Source of the DNA: Bacillota bacterium
Lineage (GTDB): Bacteria > Bacillota > Clostridia > Lachnospirales > Lachnospiraceae
DNA: 64,000 nt
Direction of reading: 5' to 3'
Assembly: GCA_902363515.1 (NCBI GenBank)
Contig: CABJAN010000001.1
Coordinates: forward strand, 124,001-188,000
The notes below the pieces were generated by a model. The model was not told the origin of the DNA, did no database searches, and saw only the letters and a program-made list of their open reading frames with translations. Shown one piece after another: positions 55,578-61,671 of the stretch. Each line of letters opens with the position of its first letter. Position 1 is the stretch's first letter. The position numbers were made by a program, and so were the translations under genes.

Positions 55578-56349
55578 CAATCACCTCCTCTACCAGTTTC
55601 TTATATGCTTCGGCAACACGTCCTTTGGGATCATGTTTATAAATACTTACTCCCTCAGCACTCGTCTCTGCAGCTCTTATAGAAAACGGAATTGCAGTCT
55701 CAAAAATATGGATATATTCTCCATAATTAGCATGAAGTAATTCTATAATCTCTTTTGAAAAATTTGTTCTGCGATCCACCATGGTAAGTAAGATTCCGTC
55801 AATTTGAAGTTTTCGATTTATCTGCTTCCTGACTTTATATATTGTCTGCATCAACTGTTCGAGACCTTTAACCGGAAGATAATGTGCCATAACCGGGATG
55901 ATAATCGAATCAGCTGCTGCAAGTGCATTTACAGTGAGCATTCCTAACGATGGCATATTATCAATCAGGATGTAATCATATTCCGGCGAAATTAACTTGA
56001 TAAACTGTTTTAACACATATTCTCTGCTCATAACATTTACCAGGCTGACTTCTACCCCAGAAAGTTCAATATTTGCCGGAAGAATGTCCAATCCCTCTTC
56101 ATGGTGAAGAATTCCATAACTTTCTGGTAATTCAAGACCGTTCATCTCACAATGAAGAATTGTTGCTACAGTTATTTCCAATTCATCTGGATTCTGATAA
56201 CCAAGACTCTCTGTTAAGCTTCCTTGTGGATCGAAATCTATTGCCAGAACTTTATATCCTTTTTTAACGAGTCCAATTCCTAAATTCACACACGAAGTTG
56301 ACTTTGCGACACCGCCTTTTTGATTGACTATTGCTATAACTTTTGCCAT
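55555..56349 (-). CDS. ParA/Soj-family partition ATPase
   Basis: A 264-aa deviant Walker ATPase. The start MAKVIAIVNQKGGVAKSTSC contains the KGGxxKST Walker A' box, followed by VLAIDFDPQGSLTESLGY with the conserved Asp-Pro-Gln. YDYILIDNMPSLGMLTVNAL is Walker B. There is no N-terminal DNA-binding extension, as in type Ib/Soj proteins. With ParB it would stabilise the element when it is extrachromosomal. It starts 2 bp after the upstream gene and overlaps parB. A GGGAGG site precedes the ATG. Confidence 0.95.
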   Translation of the reverse strand: MAKVIAIVNQKGGVAKSTSCVNLGIGLVKKGYKVLAIDFDPQGSLTESLGYQNPDELEITVATILHCEMNGLELPESYGILHHEEGLDILPANIELSGVEVSLVNVMSREYVLKQFIKLISPEYDYILIDNMPSLGMLTVNALAAADSIIIPVMAHYLPVKGLEQLMQTIYKVRKQINRKLQIDGILLTMVDRRTNFSKEIIELLHANYGEYIHIFETAIPFSIRAAETSAEGVSIYKHDPKGRVAEAYKKLVEEVIDDGSERE

Positions 56350-56351
56350 CT

Positions 56352-57098
56352 CTATTTCCTCCCAATTCGTAATGTATGTTTTGAAACTGCTTTTTCTGTC
56401 TTTTCCTGCTTCTCAGCCTGCAATGTTAAATCATGTGTCTTTATCAACAATGCCTCAAATCGTTCTTTTTCTTCTTTCTGTTCGTGTACTGTCATATTTG
56501 TTTCCACATTTGTTTTTTGTGAAACACTCAACTTATTTCTAATATTATATGTGTTATATCTTCTTCTGATGCAATTCGCCTCTACACCAGACAGCGTAAC
56601 CAGCTCTGACCAGGAAGATACTTTACACCTTCTTGCGATTGTTCCCCATGATGGCGTTTCTGGATTTCTACAAGCATCATATATTTTTGATGTTGCCGGT
56701 TGTATTCGTTCAAATTCATTTCTAAATAATTCCAGAAAATCATATTGATCATCAACACATTTTGTTCCATGACGTCCAATCCTTACATATTCGATTTCTC
56801 CATAATAATCGTTCAGAAACTCTTTTGCTGTTTTTCCAAAAAGCTTTTCAAAGACCATATGACTTGGCAATTCCTTATGACTGTCACACTCTTTTATTTT
56901 CGGCGGGACTCCACCATGCGATTCTGTCCATTCATCCAGTGCTTCATATACACTGGCTACATCCCATCTATCCAATGGGGTGGAGGAATATTTTTTTAAT
57001 GCCTGTATCACTTCCACAACTTCCTCCGTCTGTGGCAGACATTGTAGTAATTCAATTGCTTTGGGTATGGCTTTTCTTCTTGTCATAATTCTTGCCAT
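56352..57098 (-). CDS. homing-endonuclease-associated-repeat-like DNA-binding protein, first gene of the par operon
   Basis: A 248-aa protein with no nuclease motif. WDVASVYEALDEWTESHGGV, then PPKIKE and LPSHMVFEKLFGKTAKEFLN, matches the short DNA-binding repeat often found beside homing endonucleases. A second, weaker copy reads PSWGTIARRCKVSSWSELVT. The N terminus is basic (MARIMTRRKAIPKAIELLQC) and the C-terminal 60 residues are a charged helix. As the promoter-proximal gene before parA and parB, it is a candidate autoregulator acting at the nearby dyad. The AGGAGG ribosome binding site can be hidden in an RNA hairpin (57105-57139). Confidence 0.65.
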   Translation of the reverse strand: MARIMTRRKAIPKAIELLQCLPQTEEVVEVIQALKKYSSTPLDRWDVASVYEALDEWTESHGGVPPKIKECDSHKELPSHMVFEKLFGKTAKEFLNDYYGEIEYVRIGRHGTKCVDDQYDFLELFRNEFERIQPATSKIYDACRNPETPSWGTIARRCKVSSWSELVTLSGVEANCIRRRYNTYNIRNKLSVSQKTNVETNMTVHEQKEEKERFEALLIKTHDLTLQAEKQEKTEKAVSKHTLRIGRK

Positions 57099-57104
57099 AA
57101 AAAA

Positions 57105-57139
57105 ACCTCCTTTGAATGCTCATCATCTCATTCAAGAAG
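57105..57139 (-). promoter_or_regulatory. RNA hairpin that can mask the ribosome binding site of the par operon
   Basis: On the minus strand AACCTTCTTGAATG can pair with CATTCAAAGGAGGTT, giving 14 pairs with one G-U and one bulged A around a 10-nt loop. The 3' arm contains the AGGAGG of the first gene, whose ATG follows within 7 nt. This resembles a translational switch or RNA thermometer-like element. A pure coincidence of inverted sequence is less likely because both arms extend through the Shine-Dalgarno. Confidence 0.6.
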
Positions 57140-57150
57140 GTTTCTATCAG

Positions 57151-57169
57151 AAACAATTCCGAATTGTTT
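57151..57169. promoter_or_regulatory. 19-bp perfect dyad operator upstream of the par operon
   Basis: AAACAATTC-C-GAATTGTTT is a perfect palindrome with 9-bp arms and one central base. It lies about 52 bp before the first start codon of the ICE's leading operon, next to a TTGAAA hexamer on the minus strand. It is a likely binding site for a dimeric repressor or for ParB. Confidence 0.65.
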
Positions 57170-57298
57170 TCAATATCTTATCTACACTGCTATTTCAACA
57201 TAAGATATCGAAATGTTTATCTGACAGCACTGATTTTTAATCTAATGCCTTTATCAGAAATCCCTTATTTTAAGGCTATTCCGGTCGTTTCCTTTATC

Positions 57299-57535
57299 TT
57301 ACTCTATTGGCACAGCGTAGGTGGAGAACCGCACTTCATAGGTCAGGTCAAATTTATCAATGGCTTTTAAAAGCCCAATGCTCCCAATCTGTACCAGATC
57401 TTCCATCTCCACACCCCGGTTCTGGAATCTTCTGGCAATACTGTGAACCAGTCCCATATTCTTCTCTACCAGTATATCTCTTGCCTCCTTATCTCCCTGG
57501 TGTACACGGCCCAGAAGGGCAAGGATATCATCCAT
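57299..57535 (-). pseudogene. sigF: sporulation sigma factor SigF, truncated by ICE insertion
   Basis: A 78-codon frame with the N terminus of sigma-F: MDDILALLGRVHQGDKEARD, then KNMGLVHSIARRFQNRGVEM and EDLVQIGSIGLLKAIDKFDL (region 2). It continues to VRFSTYAVP, where normal SigF continues MIMGEI. Here the frame reads IE and stop at 57299, and the DNA beyond about 57305 is ICE sequence. Regions 2.4 to 4 are missing, so this part cannot act as a sigma factor. It follows spoIIAB by 9 bp in the normal spoIIA order. The 3' part should be at the far end of the element if insertion was clean, outside this window. Confidence 0.9.
57305..57306. other. junction between ICE and chromosomal sigF
   Basis: On the minus strand the sigF sequence ..ACGCTGTGCCAAT changes to AGAGTAAGATAAAGG. 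The place is fixed to within a few bases by comparison with the conserved protein TYAVPM. No copy of CTACGCTGTGCCAAT is seen elsewhere in the window, so the other attachment site is not included. Confidence 0.75.
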
Positions 57536-57544
57536 ACAGCCTCC

Positions 57545-57988
57545 TTATTCTGATACAGCATTCTGCCTTCCTATGATTTTCTTCATAGTCACAGTGGTTC
57601 CCTTTCCCAAAGCAGACTCCACCTGAACCTCATCCATAAAAGCCTCCATAAAAGCAAAGCCCATACCACACCGATCCTGCTGTGGCATGGTGGTAAATAA
57701 AGGTTCCATGGCTTTTTTTACATCTTCCATACCTTTTCCCTTATCCTCCACAGCTACAATCAGTTCCTTTTTTCTGCGCCAGCACTGAATACGGATGATG
57801 TCTGTTTCTTTTTCATAAGCATGTACAATACAGTTTGTAATGGCTTCTGACACTGCAGTTTTCACATCTGCCACTTCCTCCAATGTGGGGTTTAGCTGCG
57901 TGCAGAAAGCTGCCACAGCAATTCTTGCCAGTCCCTCATTACAAGAGCGGCTCTCTACTTCCAGCACCATATGATTTGTATGTTCCAT
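57545..57988 (-). CDS. spoIIAB: anti-sigma F factor SpoIIAB
   Basis: A 147-aa GHKL-type kinase that holds sigma-F inactive and phosphorylates SpoIIAA. I choose the ATG at 57988 (MEHTNHMVLEVESRSCNEGL) because GGGAGG lies 6 nt upstream; 40 upstream codons overlap spoIIAA and are not used. The N-box is VSEAITNCIVHAYE, and VEDKGKGMED and CGMGFAFMEAFMDEV are the G boxes. The gene stands 13 bp after spoIIAA and 9 bp before the truncated sigF. With its partner sigma factor broken, its product would have no target unless the ICE excises. Confidence 0.95.
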   Translation of the reverse strand: MEHTNHMVLEVESRSCNEGLARIAVAAFCTQLNPTLEEVADVKTAVSEAITNCIVHAYEKETDIIRIQCWRRKKELIVAVEDKGKGMEDVKKAMEPLFTTMPQQDRCGMGFAFMEAFMDEVQVESALGKGTTVTMKKIIGRQNAVSE

Positions 57989-58001
57989 TTTTTTCCCTCC
58001 C

Positions 58002-58337
58002 TTACGGCATTTTTCTGTTCCAAACCGGTTCCTGGCTGATTTCCATGTGTTTCCAGATGCCCGAAAGCTGCATAATCCGCAAAATCCGGTCATTAACATG
58101 AATAGCACTTACGGTTCCTCCGCTGTAGCTTAACAGCCGCTTTCTCCCCATTAGCATCCCAATGCCAGAACTGTCCATAAACGTTGTCTTAGAAAAATCA
58201 AAGACAAGCTGTTTAATACAGCCCTTCTTAAGCTCCTTATCCACCATCTCTGTCATCTCCCCTGCAAAATGATGATCCAGCTCCTTAGGCACATACACAA
58301 TCAGCCTGGCTCCCCTCTTTGTCATACACTCTTCCAT
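58002..58337 (-). CDS. spoIIAA: anti-anti-sigma F factor SpoIIAA
   Basis: A 111-aa STAS-domain protein that frees sigma-F by binding SpoIIAB. The ATG at 58337 (MEECMTKRGARLIVYVPKEL) has GGAGG 7 nt upstream. QLVFDFSKTTFMDSSGIGML contains the DSSGIG motif, whose Ser is phosphorylated by SpoIIAB. It is the first gene of the spoIIA operon. The region upstream holds a 143-bp inverted repeat and no other gene. The open frame extends 17 codons further upstream, but without an initiation signal. Confidence 0.95.
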   Translation of the reverse strand: MEECMTKRGARLIVYVPKELDHHFAGEMTEMVDKELKKGCIKQLVFDFSKTTFMDSSGIGMLMGRKRLLSYSGGTVSAIHVNDRILRIMQLSGIWKHMEISQEPVWNRKMP

Positions 58338-58400
58338 AATCCGCCTCCACTTTTTCGATTTATTCAAACACACTCTCCATCTGCACACCTATACACAAAG

Positions 58401-58543
58401 AGCTATCATGCCAACAGCATATCCGGGACATTGACACCGTTTACGCGAATCCGTCGAGCGCCTTTGAGACTACAGGCTCAAAGGAAGCGCAGACTGAGCG
58501 TGAACGGTATCAGTGTTCCTGATATGCGTCAGCTATGATAGCT
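58401..58543. repeat. 143-bp imperfect inverted repeat between the TPR gene and spoIIAA
   Basis: The left arm opens AGCTATCATGCC and the right arm closes with ATGATAGCT. The arms stay complementary for about 65 nt, including GCATATC, ACCGTT, ACGC and CTTTGAG blocks. Three of four single differences in the block around 58425-58445 would be G-U pairs in a plus-strand RNA. It fills the intergenic space upstream of spoIIAA and downstream of the TPR gene. It may be a dispersed repeat (MITE/REP-like), a large terminator or a structured RNA. No open frame is inside. Confidence 0.75.
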
Positions 58544-58582
58544 CCTTTTCCTCAAGGTTTTTCCCTGGTTCTTATTTCATTT

Positions 58583-60082
58583 TTATTCTTCTACTGTTTC
58601 TCCCTGCTGCACCGGACTTCCCTCTGCGCCTTCCGGGTTCTCACCATTTTCGCCTTCCTCTGTGCCCTCTTCTGGCTCATCCTCTGCGATTACACCGCCA
58701 TTTGCCTGCATATAGTTCTTGGCAAGCGTTGCATACTGGGTACCTGGAAAATCATCAATCACTTTCTTGTACCACTTATTGGCAATACCAGTATCTCCCT
58801 TTTCCTCATAAGCCTGAGCTAAGAAAATAAGGGTCTCTGAATCCTGGGGTCCAATATCCAGCGCCTTTTCCAGATAAGTAATGGCTTCCTCATAGTTTCC
58901 TGTACCGTAAGCATTTAATCCCTGATCCTTATATTTCTTCTTTACCTGGGTTCCTACGGACTGCATAATGGTATCATAAACACCCTTAGCTTCCACAGAA
59001 AGCTGATCCGGATCAACCCCCACAATAGCATTGGCTGCATTATCATACTTGCCCTGTTGAAATGCCTGCTGGGCGCTAATAAGCTTTTCATAGCTTTCTG
59101 CCTTAATCCCAGCCTCTTCAATCTGGGTCTTGGCTGTATTCACAGATTCTGTAGAAGCATTTTTTTCTTCTTCCATTTTGGAAAGTTCTGCAGACATGGT
59201 AGCCATTTTACCACTGTACTCTGCAATTTTCCGGTTTGCCTCCTGATTAATTTTCTGTGTTTTGGCAGGCACAATGAGAAACCAGAGGGCTGCCGCTCCC
59301 ACTAAAAGTCCCAAGACCAGATTAACCAGGGTGTTTGTAACACTTTTTTCCCTGTATTCCGGTGGTTGGATAATGGTGTCATTTCCGGATTTGTACACCA
59401 TGCTTCCATCTCTTTGGATCTCTTCTTTTTCCTTGATACGGAATCTGGATTCCAGATTTGTGGCGCGCCCGGTCTGCTCCTCAATTTCTTTTAAAAAGCG
59501 CAGAGTAGTGGTATTGGTTTTATCAATTTTTGCCGCTGCTTTCAATGATTTCCTGGCTTTTTCGTATTCCTCATTTTTCAGATAAAGCAGCGCAAGCAAA
59601 TGATAGCCCTTAATGAACTTTGGATTAACAGTCAGCACTTTTTTAAGCTGCATTTTGGCCATATCTTCGTTTCCGCTTCTGCAATATTCCAGACATTGGT
59701 TGTATTTCTTAATGCTGGTGTTAATGGCGTCCAGCTTATTCTGGTTTTTCTGGAGTTTTTCAATATAAACTGTGGCCTGATTGCCCTCAGGCATCATATT
59801 TTTGCTAATGACCCATTCGCTTAGGGCAGCCACCACTTCTCCTGTTTCATAATACACAAGCCCCAGAAGATTCCTTGCCTGGATATTCAGTTTGTTCATT
59901 TTCAAACTGCGTTTCAAACAGGTAACCGCTCCTGATAAATCTCTTATCTGAGCCTTTTCAAGCCCCTGATTATAATATAGATTGGACAGTGCCCCTGCTT
60001 TTTTCTGTGCTTTAATATAGCTGCCACATTTCGGACAATAATCTGAGGCAGTGAGCACAGCCTGACATACCATACATTTCAT
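58583..60082 (-). CDS. zinc-ribbon/TPR membrane protein
   Basis: A 499-aa protein. The start has a zinc-ribbon (MVCQAVLTASDYCPKCGSYI: Cys at 3, 6, 16 and 19). Tetratricopeptide repeats follow at about residues 30-210 (for example LNIQARNLLGLVYYETGEVV). One transmembrane helix comes near 255-275 (LVNLVLGLLVGAAALWFLIV), then a coiled coil and a second set of TPRs (GNYEEAITYLEKALDIGPQD). The C-terminal tail is acidic (GTEEGENGENPEGAEG). Such proteins are scaffolds; the partner is unknown. It lies downstream of folC and the 49-aa gene in the same direction. Confidence 0.8.
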   Translation of the reverse strand: MKCMVCQAVLTASDYCPKCGSYIKAQKKAGALSNLYYNQGLEKAQIRDLSGAVTCLKRSLKMNKLNIQARNLLGLVYYETGEVVAALSEWVISKNMMPEGNQATVYIEKLQKNQNKLDAINTSIKKYNQCLEYCRSGNEDMAKMQLKKVLTVNPKFIKGYHLLALLYLKNEEYEKARKSLKAAAKIDKTNTTTLRFLKEIEEQTGRATNLESRFRIKEKEEIQRDGSMVYKSGNDTIIQPPEYREKSVTNTLVNLVLGLLVGAAALWFLIVPAKTQKINQEANRKIAEYSGKMATMSAELSKMEEEKNASTESVNTAKTQIEEAGIKAESYEKLISAQQAFQQGKYDNAANAIVGVDPDQLSVEAKGVYDTIMQSVGTQVKKKYKDQGLNAYGTGNYEEAITYLEKALDIGPQDSETLIFLAQAYEEKGDTGIANKWYKKVIDDFPGTQYATLAKNYMQANGGVIAEDEPEEGTEEGENGENPEGAEGSPVQQGETVEE

Positions 60083-60092
60083 AGTCTACTCC

Positions 60093-60242
60093 CTATTTCT
60101 CCTGGGTGGTCTTCTGCTCCTTTAACATTTCCTTCAGAATATCAATCACATCTGTAAGATCCTGTTTATAGATCGCACCTTCTGCATCATCCACATCCAG
60201 ACAAGGCTGGAATTTCTTCAGTTCCTCTTCGTAATTAATCAT
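60093..60242 (-). CDS. 49-aa conserved-looking small protein in the folC operon
   Basis: The frame MINYEEELKKFQPCLDVDDA, EGAIYKQDLTDVIDILKEML, KEQKTTQEK begins at 60242 and overlaps the folC stop by 8 bp, with a GGAGGCG site upstream. It ends 10 bp before the TPR gene. It is acidic, helical and without motifs. Tight placement between two real genes and good initiation signals support it as a gene. Its function is unknown. Confidence 0.7.
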   Translation of the reverse strand: MINYEEELKKFQPCLDVDDAEGAIYKQDLTDVIDILKEMLKEQKTTQEK

Positions 60243-61536
60243 GTTTGCGCCTCCTTATGTAGTCCTTGATTTCTCCTACCAGATAAAGTGAGCCTACTGC
60301 AAACATCAGTCCGTCTCCCTTTAAAGCATAAGCCTTTTCAAAAGCCTGCTCCACCTCAGGTTCTGCCTGCACATCCGTGCATCCGTTGGCGCGAAACAGT
60401 TCTGCCAGTTCTTTAGCCGACTGTTTCCTGCTGCCCCAGATTTCGGTTGTTACCACATGAGCAAAATTCAGTCCTTTACAGATTTTTTGAATCATATCTG
60501 TAAAGTCCTTATCCGACACAGTGGTAAATAAAAGAGTAATGGGATATTCCTTCTGGAAATACTGCACAGTCTCTACAAATCTGGCAATACCATCTTCATT
60601 ATGAGCTCCATCTACAATAACCCCCGGAAGAACGGTCTCCATTCTGCCCTGCCATCTGGTATGAGCAATTCCCTGCATCAGCGCTTCTTTTTTCAGTCCG
60701 TGACTCTCTTGCAGAGCCCCCATGGTTTCCAGGGCAAGGGCTGCATTCATCATCTGGTATCTGGCAATAAATGGAACAAAAAGTTCTGTATCACCGTAAA
60801 CCTCTGATTTAGAAGAAAACCGGATACCGGCAGGCGTATAGTCCAGGATTTTCTGGTTTTCTCCTTTCATTTCATACCAGGGACACCGAAGCTCCTCTGC
60901 CCGGTTTCTCAGAACCCTGGCCGCTTCCTCTGAGTTTCCGTCAAAGATAACCGGAACTCCTTTTTTGATAATGCCTGCTTTTTCCCCTGCAATCTTCTCC
61001 ACTGTATCTCCCAGATACTCCACATGGTCCAAGCTTATGGAGGTAATCACACAGGCAAGAGGATGAAGAATGGAGTTTGTGGCATCCAGTTTTCCACCAA
61101 GCCCTGTTTCCAGAATCAGATAATCCACATTTTCCTGATCAAAAATCAACATTCCCATAAGAAATAAAAATTCAAAATAAGTAGGATGATAATCACCCTC
61201 TGCCACCAGTTCATCTGCCAGATTTTTTACCTTTAAAAAGGCTTCCAAAAATCCCTGGTCAGATACCATAACCTCATTAATCTGAAAACGCTCATTAATC
61301 TTCACCAGATGAGGAGAGGTAAACAGGCCGCAGCGGTATCCCCCTTCTTCCAGCATGGAGGAGAGAAAAGCACAGACGCTTCCCTTCCCATTAGTTCCTG
61401 CTACATGGATAATCTTTCTATTCTCATCAGGGCTGCCCAGTCTGTCCAGACATTTCCTGGTGTGCGCTAATTTATTTTTTGTGGTAAATTTCGGTATCTC
61501 TTCAATATAAGCAACCGCTTCTTCGTATGTAAACAC
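60235..61536 (-). CDS. folC: folylpolyglutamate / dihydrofolate synthase
   Basis: A 433-aa Mur-ligase-like enzyme that adds glutamate to folates, and probably to dihydropteroate, using ATP. I start at the GTG at 61536 (VFTYEEAVAYIEEIPKFTTK), because AGGAGG precedes it by 7 nt; the ATG eight codons earlier has none. The P-loop is HVAGTNGKGSVCAFLSSMLE, followed by GLFTSPHLVKINERFQIN. LILETGLGGKLDATN and VDGAHNEDGIARFVETVQ are standard motifs. It lies after the membrane sulfatase gene with a 39-bp palindrome between them. The gene order valS to folC, here with the sulfatase in between, is known from Firmicutes. Confidence 0.95.
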   Translation of the reverse strand: MFTYEEAVAYIEEIPKFTTKNKLAHTRKCLDRLGSPDENRKIIHVAGTNGKGSVCAFLSSMLEEGGYRCGLFTSPHLVKINERFQINEVMVSDQGFLEAFLKVKNLADELVAEGDYHPTYFEFLFLMGMLIFDQENVDYLILETGLGGKLDATNSILHPLACVITSISLDHVEYLGDTVEKIAGEKAGIIKKGVPVIFDGNSEEAARVLRNRAEELRCPWYEMKGENQKILDYTPAGIRFSSKSEVYGDTELFVPFIARYQMMNAALALETMGALQESHGLKKEALMQGIAHTRWQGRMETVLPGVIVDGAHNEDGIARFVETVQYFQKEYPITLLFTTVSDKDFTDMIQKICKGLNFAHVVTTEIWGSRKQSAKELAELFRANGCTDVQAEPEVEQAFEKAYALKGDGLMFAVGSLYLVGEIKDYIRRRKHD

Positions 61537-61585
61537 GCATGTCCCTCCTGTTCTGACCATACAAATTTTCTATGGCATAAAACAT

Positions 61586-61624
61586 ATATGGTCACTTATC
61601 ATTATAATGATACAGTGACCATAT
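61586..61624. promoter_or_regulatory. 39-bp inverted repeat upstream of folC
   Basis: ATATGGTCACT (61586-61596) and AGTGACCATAT (61614-61624) pair perfectly around the palindromic TATCATTATAATGATA core. It lies 49 bp before the folC start and 47 bp after the sulfatase gene. No T tract follows on the minus strand, so an operator or RNA-processing hairpin is as likely as a terminator. Confidence 0.55.
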
Positions 61625-61671
61625 GCAAGCAAATTATGTCGTTTATAAAAAACTATTTATCTCTTATTGTT

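Larger units (their letters stand above)
16235..57305 (-). mobile_element. Tn1549-like integrative and conjugative element, conserved core (incomplete)
   Basis: The span holds partition (ParA/ParB), replication (two RepA-type initiators, DnaC-like loader, SSB, TopB), coupling (VirD4, PcfB) and type IV secretion genes. The secretion set is PrgI/VirB3, VirB4, VirB6, Maff2 and a wall hydrolase. The accessory families DUF3789, DUF4315, DUF4366, DUF5688 and YodL are typical of clostridial ICEs. Gene order and orientation are uniform. The right edge at about 57305 is defined by the break in sigF. The left edge is uncertain: 16235 is the last terminator of the core, but a relaxase and an integrase are missing. 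The element probably continues left, with the 1-16 kb region as cargo, or has lost these genes. Confidence 0.85.

Noticed and set aside
1..57305. 3' half of sigF, integrase, relaxase, oriT or sortase gene inside the window
   Set aside because: I read the translated frames for SigF regions 3-4, serine or tyrosine recombinase motifs, HUH relaxase motifs and sortase TLxTC. None was seen. Weak or split copies could still be missed.
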